DNA from: Paenibacillus thalictri | GTDB lineage: Bacteria > Bacillota > Bacilli > Paenibacillales > NBRC-103111 | Length of the DNA: 63,340 nt | NCBI RefSeq assembly: GCF_004307995.1 | Contig: NZ_SIRE01000040.1 | Coordinates: forward strand, 1-63,340 | Direction of reading: 5' to 3' | Part shown: positions 44,179 through 52,138 of the stretch, in pieces | How positions within the stretch are numbered: position 1 is the stretch's first letter | Layout: the number at the start of each line of letters is the position of its first letter | Translations under genes and position numbers: made by a program | Notes under the pieces: model-generated | Told to the model about the DNA's origin: nothing | The model's input: only the letters and a program-made list of their open reading frames with translations | Databases searched by the model: none

Positions 44179-44211
44179 TCGTAGAAGCGTAAGAAAGGAG
44201 GTAAATGCAGC

Positions 44212-44754
44212 ATGGCAGCAAGAATGAAAGAACGTTTTCTGAATGAAATCACACCTGCGCTTATGCAGAAGTTCAGCTATACTTCCGTAATGCAGGTTCC
44301 GAAAATTGAGAAGGTCGTCATCAACATGGGTGTTGGTGAAGCCGTATCGAACTCCAAGGTGCTTGATTCTGCAGTGCAAGATCTGCAAATCATCGCTGGT
44401 CAAAAACCGGTGGTAACCAGAGCGAAAAAATCCATCGCAGGCTTTAAACTTCGTGAAAATATGCCAATCGGCGTTAAAGTTACACTTCGCGGAGATCGCA
44501 TGTACTACTTCTTGGACAAATTGTTCAACGTAGCTCTTCCTCGTGTACGTGACTTCCGTGGCGTATCGAGCAAAGCGTTTGACGGCCGCGGCAACTATAC
44601 GCTGGGTCTGAAAGAGCAGCTCATTTTCCCGGAAATCGAGTATGACAAAGTGGACAAAACAAGAGGTATGGATATCGTAATCGTCACTACTGCCAAAACA
44701 GACGAAGAATCCCGTGAATTGCTCACTCAATTGGGCATGCCTTTCACGAAATAA
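44212..44754 (+). CDS. rplE: 50S ribosomal protein L5
   Basis: L5 binds 5S rRNA and contacts S13. The 180 residues include MQVPKIEKVVINMGVGEA, GQKPVVTRAKKSIAGFKLRE and the C-terminal RGMDIVIVTTAKTDEE. AAAGGAGG precedes the ATG. The next gene is reached through a short hairpin-bearing gap. Confidence 0.98.
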   Translation: MAARMKERFLNEITPALMQKFSYTSVMQVPKIEKVVINMGVGEAVSNSKVLDSAVQDLQIIAGQKPVVTRAKKSIAGFKLRENMPIGVKVTLRGDRMYYFLDKLFNVALPRVRDFRGVSSKAFDGRGNYTLGLKEQLIFPEIEYDKVDKTRGMDIVIVTTAKTDEESRELLTQLGMPFTK

Positions 44755-44777
44755 TGAGCCCTAAGGCTTACGATAGA

Positions 44778-44796
44778 AGTTTTGCAGCGCAAAACT
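44778..44796 (+). repeat. Shine-Dalgarno-proximal hairpin, copy 2 (rpsZ)
   Basis: AGTTTTGC and GCAAAACT form a perfect eight-base-pair stem around AGC, followed by CTTAGGAGGTG of rpsZ. CTTACGATAGA precedes it, like the TTACGAAGCA that precedes the copies before rpmJ. Confidence 0.75.
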
Positions 44797-44817
44797 CTTA
44801 GGAGGTGTCAGTTTCAA

Positions 44818-45003
44818 GTGGCAAAAACATCAATGAAAATTAAGCAGCAGCGCGCGCCGAAATTCAAGGTGCAGGCTTATACCCGCTGCGAGCGTTGCGG
44901 TCGTCCGCATTCCGTACTTCGCAAATTTAAAATTTGCAGAATTTGTTTCCGTGAATTAGCATACAAAGGCCAGATTCCTGGCGTAAAGAAGGCAAGCTGG
45001 TAA
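44818..45003 (+). CDS. rpsZ: 30S ribosomal protein S14, zinc-binding type Z
   Basis: This is the short zinc form of S14: 61 residues with Cys24, Cys27, Cys40 and Cys43 (YTRCERCGRP...KICRICF). Bacillota may keep a longer zinc-free copy elsewhere. I chose the GTG at 44818 (MAKTSMKIKQQRAPKF) because it gives the exact family length and follows AGGAGGTG by ten bases; the in-frame codons upstream are the repeat hairpin. Confidence 0.96.
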   Translation: MAKTSMKIKQQRAPKFKVQAYTRCERCGRPHSVLRKFKICRICFRELAYKGQIPGVKKASW

Positions 45004-45034
45004 ACACCCTATTTTCGGGAAGGAGGTTCGTTCC

Positions 45035-45433
45035 ATGGTTATGTCAGATCCAATTGCAGATATGCTTACCCGTATTCGTAACGCGAATGTAGTTCGTCAT
45101 GAAACAGTAGAAGTTCCTGCATCCAAAATTAAAAGACAGATCGCAGAAATTTTGAAAAAAGAAGGCTTTATTCGCGACGCGGAATATGTTGAAGATAACA
45201 AACAAGGGATCATTCGTTTGTTCCTTAAATACGGCCCTAACAATGAGCGTGTTATTACAGGATTGAAAAGAATCAGCAAACCTGGTCTGCGAGTATATGC
45301 GAAGAGCCAAGAAGTTCCTCGCGTACTTGGTGGCCTCGGCATCGCGATCATTTCTACGTCCCACGGCGTAATGTCCGATAAAGAAGCTCGTCAGTCCAAA
45401 TCCGGCGGCGAAGTTATTTGCTACGTTTGGTAA
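45035..45433 (+). CDS. rpsH: 30S ribosomal protein S8
   Basis: S8 binds the 16S central domain and in many bacteria represses the spc cluster. The 132 residues start MVMSDPIADMLTRIRNAN and end GIAIISTSHGVMSDKEAR...GGEVICYVW. The MVM start matches B. subtilis. AAGGAGG precedes it by nine bases. Confidence 0.98.
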   Translation: MVMSDPIADMLTRIRNANVVRHETVEVPASKIKRQIAEILKKEGFIRDAEYVEDNKQGIIRLFLKYGPNNERVITGLKRISKPGLRVYAKSQEVPRVLGGLGIAIISTSHGVMSDKEARQSKSGGEVICYVW

Positions 45434-45464
45434 TTCATCTTTGAAATGAATGGAGGTGTACAGC

Positions 45465-46007
45465 ATGTCCCGTATTGGTCGTAAAGCCATTACAGTCCCT
45501 AGCGGAGTTAATGTAACGCTTGAAAATACATCGATCACGGTGAAAGGCCCTAAAGGCACTTTGTCCCGTGAACTGCATAAAGACATGAAAGTAACAGTTG
45601 CTGAGAATGAAATTACTGTTGAACGTCCGTCCGATCATAAATTGCATCGTTCGCTTCACGGTACGACTCGCAGCGTAGTTGCGAACATGGTTACTGGAGT
45701 TACTGCAGGTTACGAGAAGTCGCTCGAACTTGTTGGCGTCGGATACCGCGCTAACAAAACCGGCAACAAGCTCGTACTGAACGTAGGTTACTCCCATCCG
45801 GTTGAAATCGTACCGGAAAACGGCATCGAATTCGACGTGCCGTCGAACACTAAAATTATCGTAAAAGGTATCGATAAAGAGCTTGTCGGTGCTACTGCCG
45901 CTAAAATTCGTTCTGTTCGTGAACCTGAGCCGTATAAAGGCAAAGGCATTAAGTACGAAGGCGAGCGCATTCTTCGTAAAGAAGGTAAAGCCGGTAAGAA
46001 AAAATAA
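45465..46007 (+). CDS. rplF: 50S ribosomal protein L6
   Basis: L6 lies near the sarcin-ricin loop. The 180 residues are two tandem copies of the L6 fold and include the C-terminal EPEPYKGKGIKYEGERILRKEGKAGKK. ATG 45465 (MSRIGRKAITVPSGV) follows GGAGGTG by seven bases; an ATG five codons earlier sits on that site. Confidence 0.98.
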   Translation: MSRIGRKAITVPSGVNVTLENTSITVKGPKGTLSRELHKDMKVTVAENEITVERPSDHKLHRSLHGTTRSVVANMVTGVTAGYEKSLELVGVGYRANKTGNKLVLNVGYSHPVEIVPENGIEFDVPSNTKIIVKGIDKELVGATAAKIRSVREPEPYKGKGIKYEGERILRKEGKAGKKK

Positions 46008-46065
46008 TGCCGCTTAAGTGATTAAGCGACAGTTACGGACCCAAGAAGAAAGGAGTGAATAGAAG

Positions 46066-46434
46066 ATGATTACAAAAGGCGATAAAAATAAAGCCCGTCT
46101 GAAAAGACATCTTCGTGTGCGTAAAAAAATTCAAGGTACGGTTGAACGTCCACGCTTGAATATTTTCCGTTCTTCCAAACACATGTATGCTCAATTGATC
46201 GATGATGTAGCAGGTGTAACGATTGCATCCGCATCGACTCAAGATAAAGATCTGAAAGCATCCATCGGAAACGGCGGAAACGTTGAGTCCGCTCGTCAAG
46301 TTGGCGCTCTGATCGCACAACGCGCGAAAGAAAAAGGCATCGACAAAATCGTTTTTGACCGCGGCGGATATTTGTATCATGGTCGTGTGCAAGCTTTGGC
46401 TGACGCTGCCCGTGAAGCAGGACTTGAATTTTAA
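46066..46434 (+). CDS. rplR: 50S ribosomal protein L18
   Basis: L18 brings 5S rRNA to the large subunit. The 122 residues include RHLRVRKKIQGTVERPRLNIFRSSKHMYAQLIDD and end RGGYLYHGRVQALADAAREAGLEF. AAAGGAGTG precedes the ATG. Confidence 0.98.
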   Translation: MITKGDKNKARLKRHLRVRKKIQGTVERPRLNIFRSSKHMYAQLIDDVAGVTIASASTQDKDLKASIGNGGNVESARQVGALIAQRAKEKGIDKIVFDRGGYLYHGRVQALADAAREAGLEF

Positions 46435-46464
46435 ACGAAAATGTTAACAAGGAGGTAAACTGAC

Positions 46465-46962
46465 TTGCGTATAGATCCGAACACTTTAGAGCTGACTGAA
46501 AAAGTGGTTCATATTAATCGCGTCGCTAAAGTAGTAAAAGGCGGACGTCGTTTCAGCTTTAGCGCACTTGTTGTCGTAGGCGACGGCAATGGCTGGGTTG
46601 GCGCAGGGATCGGTAAAGCATCCGAAGTTCCGGACGCCATCCGCAAAGGGATTGAAGATGCTAAGAAAAACCTGATCCATGTACCGCTCGTTGGCACGAC
46701 GATTCCTCACTTGGTAGTTGGACATTTCGGCGCAGGCGAAGTGCTGCTGAAACCGGCTTCCAAAGGTACTGGTGTTATCGCCGGCGGTCCGGTTCGTGCG
46801 GTATTGGAGCTTGCTGGCGTAGGCGACATCTTGACCAAATCGCTGGGCTCTTCCAACTCCATCAATATGGTTAATGCAACTCTTGAAGGTCTTTCCCGTT
46901 TGAAGAAAGCTGAAGAAGTTGCTAAGCTTCGCGGTAAAACCGTTGAAGAACTGTTAGGTTAA
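46465..46962 (+). CDS. rpsE: 30S ribosomal protein S5
   Basis: S5 is a fidelity protein near the mRNA entry. The 165 residues start at TTG (MRIDPNTLELTEKVVHINRVAKVVKGGRR in shorter segments typical of the family) after AAGGAGG, and include the spectinomycin-contact loop VVKGGRRFSFSALVVVGD with the wild-type residues. rpmD follows after 11 bases. Confidence 0.97.
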   Translation: MRIDPNTLELTEKVVHINRVAKVVKGGRRFSFSALVVVGDGNGWVGAGIGKASEVPDAIRKGIEDAKKNLIHVPLVGTTIPHLVVGHFGAGEVLLKPASKGTGVIAGGPVRAVLELAGVGDILTKSLGSSNSINMVNATLEGLSRLKKAEEVAKLRGKTVEELLG

Positions 46963-46973
46963 GGAGGGATACC

Positions 46974-47162
46974 ATGGCTAAGCAATTGCAAGTTACTTTG
47001 AAGCGCAGCCTTATTGGTCGCCCGGAGACTCAGCGCCGTACGGTCTCTGCTCTTGGATTGCGCAAGCTTCATCAGTCCGTTGTGCATGCTGATAACGCAG
47101 CTATTCGCGGTATGGTGAACCAAGTGCAACATCTGATCGAAGTTAAAGAAATCGAAGCATAA
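46974..47162 (+). CDS. rpmD: 50S ribosomal protein L30
   Basis: L30 is a small 50S protein. The 62 residues include LKRSLIGRPETQRRTVSALGL and IRGMVNQVQHLIEV, both typical. AAGGAGGG precedes the ATG. The C-terminus VKEIEA is ordinary. Confidence 0.97.
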   Translation: MAKQLQVTLKRSLIGRPETQRRTVSALGLRKLHQSVVHADNAAIRGMVNQVQHLIEVKEIEA

Positions 47163-47198
47163 TATAGGATTCACATTAAGACTTAAGGAGGTGCAACG

Positions 47199-47642
47199 AT
47201 GAAATTACATGAGCTTTCTTCCGCTCCTGGTTCCCGTCAAACTCGTAAGCGCGTAGGCCGCGGTACGGGAAGTGGCATGGGCAAAACATCAACTCGCGGT
47301 CATAAAGGTCAAAATGCACGTTCCGGTGGCGGTGTCCGTCCTGGATTCGAAGGTGGCCAAAACCCGCTGTATCGTCGCTTGCCTAAGCGCGGTTTCAACA
47401 ACGAGCGTTTTGCAACAGTATACGCGATTGTGAACTTGTCCGATTTGAACAAGTTTGCTGAAGGTACCGAAGTGACTCCTGAGCTGCTCATCCAGTCGGG
47501 CCTCGTAAAAAATCCGAAAGACGGCATTAAAATCTTAGGAAACGGCGACTTGACTGTGAAATTGACAGTTAAAGCGAATAAGTTTTCTCAGTCTGCTGTT
47601 GAGAAAATTCAAGCTGCCGGCGGTCAAACCGAGGTGATTTAA
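47199..47642 (+). CDS. rplO: 50S ribosomal protein L15
   Basis: L15 is a late-assembly 50S protein. The 147 residues begin MKLHELSSAPGSRQTRKRVGRG and contain the glycine-rich tail region GRGTGSGMGKTSTRGHKGQ and GGQNPLYRRLPKRGF. AAGGAGGTG precedes the ATG. Its stop codon overlaps the secY start (TAATG). Confidence 0.98.
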   Translation: MKLHELSSAPGSRQTRKRVGRGTGSGMGKTSTRGHKGQNARSGGGVRPGFEGGQNPLYRRLPKRGFNNERFATVYAIVNLSDLNKFAEGTEVTPELLIQSGLVKNPKDGIKILGNGDLTVKLTVKANKFSQSAVEKIQAAGGQTEVI

Positions 47643-48943
47643 TGTTAAGCACCATATCAAACATCTTTAAAGTAGGCGATTTGAGAAGACGTATTTTATT
47701 TACGCTCGGTTTGCTGATCGTCTATCGCTTAGGTGCTTTCATTCCGGTGCCTAACATTAATACGGATATTTTGAAGTATCAGGATCAGGCGAATGCTAAT
47801 GACGTATTCGGCCTCCTGAATACTTTTTCCGGTGGTGCGTTATTTCAATTCTCTATCTTTGCGATGGGGATTATGCCTTACATTACCGCTTCCATCATCG
47901 TTCAGCTGCTGTCTATGGACGTCGTTCCTAAGTTCACGCAATGGGCGAAAGAAGGCGAAGTCGGCCGTAAGAAAATGACTCAGATTACCAGGTACGGAAC
48001 GATTGTGTTGGGTTTGATTCAGGCATTTGGGCTTGCGATCGGGTTTAACCGGATTTATTCCGGACTGGTTGTAAATCCTACTTTTGCAACATATGCTTTG
48101 ATAGCCATTGTGCTTACAGCCGGTACCGCATTTTTAATGTGGCTTGGCGAGCAGATTACGGAAAATGGAATCGGCAACGGTATATCGATCATCATCTTTG
48201 CGGGTATCGTGGCTGCTATTCCGACCGGAATCGGGCAGATCTATCAAACGCAGTTTGCGCAAGCAGGGGATGCACTGTTCCTGAACATCCTGAAAATTGT
48301 CGTTGTTGTTGTGGTGATTGTCGGATTGATTGCCGGAGTTATTTTCGTACAGCAAGGCGTACGCAAAATCCCGGTCCAATACGCCAAAAGAGTAGTTGGC
48401 AACAAAATGTACGGCGGACAATCAACGCACATTCCGCTTAAAGTGAATGCCGCGGGCGTTATCCCTGTCATTTTCGCGTTGTCGCTGCTGGTGTTTCCAC
48501 CAACTATCGCCAGTTTCTGGAGAGGTAATGTGGTGGCAGACTGGATTATCACCAACTTGAACTACACACATCCGATCGGTATGGTGCTTTATGTACTGTT
48601 GATTATCGGATTTACGTATTTTTATACGTTTGTGCAGATCAATCCTGTACAAATGGCAGATCAAATGAAAAAGAACGGCGGCTACATTCCTGGAATTCGC
48701 CCGGGTAAATCGACATCGATTTATCTGACCAAGGTTATGACTCGGATTACCCTTTCCGGTGCATTGTTCTTGGCCGCGATCTCCATTGTGCCTATGCTGT
48801 TCGCAACCTTGGCAGGCCTCCCGAATTCCGTCCGGATCGGTGGTACTTCCTTGCTGATCGTGATCGGCGTTGGACTGGAAACGATGAAGCAAATCGAAAG
48901 CCAGTTGATTAAACGCCATTACAAAGGTTTTATCAACAAATAG
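47642..48943 (+). CDS. secY: preprotein translocase subunit SecY
   Basis: SecY is the protein-conducting channel. The 433 residues have ten hydrophobic segments and the signatures RLGAFIPVPNI, GIMPYITASIIVQLL, YAKRVVGNKMYGGQSTHIPLKVN and RPGKSTSIYLTKVMTRITLSG in part. Translation is coupled to rplO by a TAATG overlap. SecE is encoded at 21639. Confidence 0.98.
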   Translation: MLSTISNIFKVGDLRRRILFTLGLLIVYRLGAFIPVPNINTDILKYQDQANANDVFGLLNTFSGGALFQFSIFAMGIMPYITASIIVQLLSMDVVPKFTQWAKEGEVGRKKMTQITRYGTIVLGLIQAFGLAIGFNRIYSGLVVNPTFATYALIAIVLTAGTAFLMWLGEQITENGIGNGISIIIFAGIVAAIPTGIGQIYQTQFAQAGDALFLNILKIVVVVVVIVGLIAGVIFVQQGVRKIPVQYAKRVVGNKMYGGQSTHIPLKVNAAGVIPVIFALSLLVFPPTIASFWRGNVVADWIITNLNYTHPIGMVLYVLLIIGFTYFYTFVQINPVQMADQMKKNGGYIPGIRPGKSTSIYLTKVMTRITLSGALFLAAISIVPMLFATLAGLPNSVRIGGTSLLIVIGVGLETMKQIESQLIKRHYKGFINK

Positions 48944-48946
48944 CAG

Positions 48947-48989
48947 ATAGGTACTGATGGTTTTTTTGCGAACTATCGGCACCTATTGT
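48947..48989 (+). other. hairpin in the secY-adk gap
   Basis: ATAGGT and ACCTAT, with inner CTGAT and ATCGG, form an eleven-base-pair stem with one mismatch around a T-rich loop. There is no T run after it, so it is not a standard terminator. It may stabilise the secY 3' end or mark processing. Confidence 0.4.
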
Positions 48990-49029
48990 GCTGTTCGTAT
49001 CGGGGAATAAGGGGAGGAGGAAGTCTGAA

Positions 49030-49680
49030 ATGAACGTCATTTTTATGGGGCCACCTGGTGCCGGCAAAGGCACTCAGGCCGAGCGAGTCGTTAACGAATT
49101 CAAGATTCCTCATATCTCTACTGGCGACGCTTTTCGTGCTGCTATGAAGCAAGAAACGCCGCTTGGTGTGGAAGCCAAGAAATACGTTGATCAAGGCTTG
49201 CTTGTTCCAGATGAAATCACAATCGGTATTGTACGGGAAAGATTGCAACTAGCTGACTGTAATTCAGGTTTTCTTCTTGACGGTTTTCCAAGAACCATTT
49301 TTCAAGCCGAAGCGCTTGACGAGATATTGCATTCCATGGATAAAAAGATCGATTATGTGGTCAATCTTGTGGTGGATCGCAACTTGCTGCTGGCACGTTT
49401 AACGGGCCGCAGAATTTGCAAATCTTGCGGTGCAACGTATCATGTGTTGTTCAACCCTCCGGCGAAGGAGAACGTATGCGACAAATGCTCCGGAGAGCTG
49501 TATCAACGTTCCGATGATACAGAAGAGAAGGTGGGTACTCGTCTTGACGAGTACATCAGCAAAACGGCACCTCTGCTAGACTATTACGACAAAAAGAACA
49601 CTTTGCGTCAGGTTAACGGCGAGCAGGATATTGATACGGTTACCGCAGAAATCAGTTCACTATTGCGAGGTCAAGCGTAG
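49030..49680 (+). CDS. adk: adenylate kinase
   Basis: Adk balances AMP, ADP and ATP. The 216 residues contain the P-loop GPPGAGKGTQAE, LVPDEITIGIVRERL, FLLDGFPRT and the zinc-binding LID with CKSCGATYH...CDKC near 130-153, the four-cysteine form typical of Bacillota. The ATG at 49030 follows GGGGAGGAGG by eight to ten bases. The stop directly abuts the map start. Confidence 0.97.
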   Translation: MNVIFMGPPGAGKGTQAERVVNEFKIPHISTGDAFRAAMKQETPLGVEAKKYVDQGLLVPDEITIGIVRERLQLADCNSGFLLDGFPRTIFQAEALDEILHSMDKKIDYVVNLVVDRNLLLARLTGRRICKSCGATYHVLFNPPAKENVCDKCSGELYQRSDDTEEKVGTRLDEYISKTAPLLDYYDKKNTLRQVNGEQDIDTVTAEISSLLRGQA

Positions 49681-50427
49681 ATGATCATATGCAAGTCCGA
49701 AGCTGAGTTGCACCTTATGAGAATAGCCGGAAAAATTGTTGCCGATACTCATCGTATCATGGCTAAAGCAATTCAACCTGGTGTGACAACCAAGGAACTC
49801 GATCAAATCGCTGAAGATTATATTCGCAGCCAGGGTGCAATCCCGTCTTTTAAAGGCTACAACGGTTTTCCTGCCAGTATCTGCGCTTCAACCAATGAAG
49901 TTTTGGTACACGGTTTTCCGAACAGCAAAAAGCTGCAGGAAGGAGATATCGTCAGCATTGATATTGGCGCTCAATATCAAGGTTACCACGGTGATTCCGC
50001 ATGGACTTACGGTGTAGGCGAAATTTCCGATGAGGCGAAAAAACTGCTTGAAGTTACGGAGCGGTCGCTTTATCAAGGTCTTGCTGAAGCTAAGCCGGAC
50101 GCACGCTTGTATACAATTTCTCATGCGATTCAAAAATGCATTGAAGATGAAGGTTTTTCCGTTGTACGGGAATATGTTGGTCACGGTGTAGGCACGAGCC
50201 TGCACGAGGAACCTCAGATACCGAACTACGGAATCCCTGGAAGAGGTCCAAGACTAAAGCCGGGTATGGTTCTTGCGATTGAACCTATGGTCAACATCGG
50301 CGAACGCTTTGTCAAAACGCTCGAGGATAATTGGACAGTGGTTACGGTAGATGGCTCGTTGTGCGCGCATTTCGAGCATACGATCGCAATCACGGAAGAT
50401 GGCTTCGAGATCTTAACTAAAAGCTAA
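49681..50427 (+). CDS. map: type I methionine aminopeptidase
   Basis: MAP removes the initiator methionine. The 248 residues include the five metal ligands: Asp in VSIDIGAQYQGYHGDSAW (two aspartates), His in YVGHGVGTSLHEEPQ, and the glutamates in LAIEPMVN and HFEHTIAIT. The ATG follows the adk stop with no gap, so it depends on a site in the end of adk (GCGAGG). Normal for the adk-map-infA run. Confidence 0.97.
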   Translation: MIICKSEAELHLMRIAGKIVADTHRIMAKAIQPGVTTKELDQIAEDYIRSQGAIPSFKGYNGFPASICASTNEVLVHGFPNSKKLQEGDIVSIDIGAQYQGYHGDSAWTYGVGEISDEAKKLLEVTERSLYQGLAEAKPDARLYTISHAIQKCIEDEGFSVVREYVGHGVGTSLHEEPQIPNYGIPGRGPRLKPGMVLAIEPMVNIGERFVKTLEDNWTVVTVDGSLCAHFEHTIAITEDGFEILTKS

Positions 50428-50447
50428 AGCGCAGGTGTTACTTAAGC

Positions 50448-50756
50448 GTGGGTGAGACGAAGAAACCGCAATTAGGCCAGATTGTAAAAGTGCTGCGCGG
50501 CAAGGATGGAAGCAAATATGCGGTTGTGATCGGGATCGTCGATGAGCGGTTTGTGAACATCGCCGACGGCCACAAACGCAGGTTTGACCAGCCTAAGAAG
50601 AAAAACGTACTTCATCTTGAATTGCAGGAAACGATTAGCCATGAGGTTGTAAGCAGTTTGCTTGAAACCGGGCGTGTTACCAACGGGAAGCTTCGTCATG
50701 TCGTTGACAAGTTTACCCGAGAACTTCAATCTGAAGCGCTAGAGAAAGGAGAATGA
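50448..50756 (+). CDS. KOW-domain RNA-binding protein (L14e-like)
   Basis: The 102 residues begin with a KOW/L14e-like domain (QLGQIVKVLRGKDGSKYAVVIGIVDERFVNIADGHKRRF in shorter recognisable blocks) and end in a basic helix. Related small proteins are found between map and infA in Bacillales. The function is unknown; ribosome or RNA binding is inferred from fold and context. The start is GTG. Its 3' end contains the infA ribosome site. Confidence 0.85.
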   Translation: MGETKKPQLGQIVKVLRGKDGSKYAVVIGIVDERFVNIADGHKRRFDQPKKKNVLHLELQETISHEVVSSLLETGRVTNGKLRHVVDKFTRELQSEALEKGE

Positions 50757-50758
50757 CT

Positions 50759-50977
50759 GTGGCCAAAGAAGATGTAATCGAAGTTGAAGGTACAGTGATT
50801 GAACCTCTTCCGAATGCTATGTTTAAGGTGGAGCTGGAGAACGGTCATAAGATACTTGCTCATGTATCTGGAAAAATCAGAATGCACTTTATTCGCATCT
50901 TGCCAGGGGATAAAGTGACAGTCGAGTTATCGCCTTATGATTTGACCAGAGGCCGTATAACCTATCGTTTTAAATAA
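50759..50977 (+). CDS. infA: translation initiation factor IF-1
   Basis: IF-1 blocks the A site during initiation. The 72 residues are the OB-fold VEGTVIEPLPNAMFKVELENGH...SGKIRMHFIRILPGDKV. I chose GTG 50759 (MAKEDVIEVEG) because it gives the exact family length and lies seven bases after AAGGAG; the in-frame ATG two codons earlier is only one base from that site. It overlaps the end of the KOW gene's ribosome site region. Confidence 0.96.
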   Translation: MAKEDVIEVEGTVIEPLPNAMFKVELENGHKILAHVSGKIRMHFIRILPGDKVTVELSPYDLTRGRITYRFK

Positions 50978-51000
50978 ATAGTACGGAATAAATAAAGCTC

Positions 51001-51080
51001 AACTTTTACGAAGCAAGCTTTGCTCCGCAAAGCTAAAGCGAACTCTTACGAAGCAAGTTTGCTCACGCAAACTCTCAGGA
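51001..51080 (+). repeat. 40-base tandem repeat, each with a GCAAA hairpin, before rpmJ
   Basis: Two units of exactly 40 bases (51001-51040, 51041-51080) share AACTYTTACGAAGCAAG, then a hairpin. Unit 1 has AGCTTTGC / GCAAAGCT (51016-51034); unit 2 has AGTTTGC / GCAAACT (51056-51073). The second unit runs straight into CTCAGGAGG, the rpmJ ribosome site. Stems differ in sequence but stay paired, so the fold looks conserved. Confidence 0.8.
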
Positions 51081-51090
51081 GGTAATAACA

Positions 51091-51204
51091 ATGAAGGTTA
51101 GACCATCGGTCAAGCCGATTTGCGAAAAATGCAAAGTCATTCGCCGCAAAGGTAACGTTATGGTTATTTGTGAAAATCCGAAGCATAAACAAAAACAAGG
51201 ATAA
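51091..51204 (+). CDS. rpmJ: 50S ribosomal protein L36
   Basis: L36 is the smallest 50S protein and binds zinc. The 37 residues read MKVRPSVKPICEKCKVIRRK with Cys11, Cys14, Cys27 and His32 as ligands, so this is the zinc form. CAGGAGGT lies eight bases before the ATG. It is preceded by a tandem hairpin repeat and followed by rpsM after 16 bases. Confidence 0.96.
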   Translation: MKVRPSVKPICEKCKVIRRKGNVMVICENPKHKQKQG

Positions 51205-51220
51205 GGAGGTGCTCTTGTAG

Positions 51221-51589
51221 ATGGCTCGTATAGCTGGTGTAGACTTGCCTCGTGACAAACGTGTCGTGATCGCGCTCACTTACATCTTCGGGATCGGCAA
51301 CACAACGGCACAAAAAATCGTTGCTCAAACCGGAATCAATGCGGACACTCGTGTTCGCGATTTGACGGAAGATGAAGTCAGCAAAATCCGTGAGGCTATC
51401 GACAAATCGCTGAAAGTGGAAGGCGACCTGCGTCGTGAGATTGCCCTGAACATCAAACGCCTGATCGAAATCGGCTGCTATCGTGGTGTTCGTCACCGCC
51501 GCGGCTTGCCTGTTCGCGGTCAACGCACAAAAACAAATGCCCGTACCCGCAAAGGTCCTCGTCGTACGGTTGCTAATAAGAAGAAATAA
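51221..51589 (+). CDS. rpsM: 30S ribosomal protein S13
   Basis: S13 forms head bridges to L5. The 122 residues include MARIAGVDLPRDKRVVIALTYIFGIG and the C-terminal RGLPVRGQRTKTNARTRKGP basic tail. AAGGAGGTG precedes the ATG. Confidence 0.98.
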   Translation: MARIAGVDLPRDKRVVIALTYIFGIGNTTAQKIVAQTGINADTRVRDLTEDEVSKIREAIDKSLKVEGDLRREIALNIKRLIEIGCYRGVRHRRGLPVRGQRTKTNARTRKGPRRTVANKKK

Positions 51590-51614
51590 TAAGTAAAGGA
51601 GGTTAATCGATCTA

Positions 51615-52010
51615 ATGGCAAAAGCGAAAAAAGTTGTTCGTACAAAACGTCGTGACCGGAAAAATATTGACACCGGAGTGGCTCATATCCGCTCTACATT
51701 TAACAATACGATCGTAACGATCACAGACCCTCATGGTAACGCCATTTCTTGGGCAAGCGCAGGAAACCTCGGTTTCAAGGGCTCCCGGAAAAGCACTCCG
51801 TTCGCCGCTCAAATGGCAGCTGAATCTGCAGCCAAAGCAGCAATGGAGCATGGCATGAAAGTTGTTGAAGTTATGGTTAAAGGTCCTGGCGCTGGCCGCG
51901 AAGCTGCAATTCGTTCCTTGCAAGCGGCTGGTCTGGAAGTCAACCTCATTAAAGACGTAACTCCGATTCCGCATAACGGTTGCCGTCCGCCAAAACGTCG
52001 TCGTGTCTAA
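51615..52010 (+). CDS. rpsK: 30S ribosomal protein S11
   Basis: S11 lines the mRNA exit platform. The 131 residues include GVAHIRSTFNNTIVTITD and the C-terminal VTPIPHNGCRPPKRRRV. AAAGGAGG precedes the ATG. The gap to rpoA is 128 bases. Confidence 0.98.
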   Translation: MAKAKKVVRTKRRDRKNIDTGVAHIRSTFNNTIVTITDPHGNAISWASAGNLGFKGSRKSTPFAAQMAAESAAKAAMEHGMKVVEVMVKGPGAGREAAIRSLQAAGLEVNLIKDVTPIPHNGCRPPKRRRV

Positions 52011-52138
52011 TTGTTTAGACACGTCTGTGGTATAAATATCCAAAACATGTGAATAATGATGTTGAAGGATAGGCATACTACAAATTTTATGTGTTCGTAA
52101 TCCAGAGGGAAACGACGTTTTGAGGAGGGTTATGTCTT

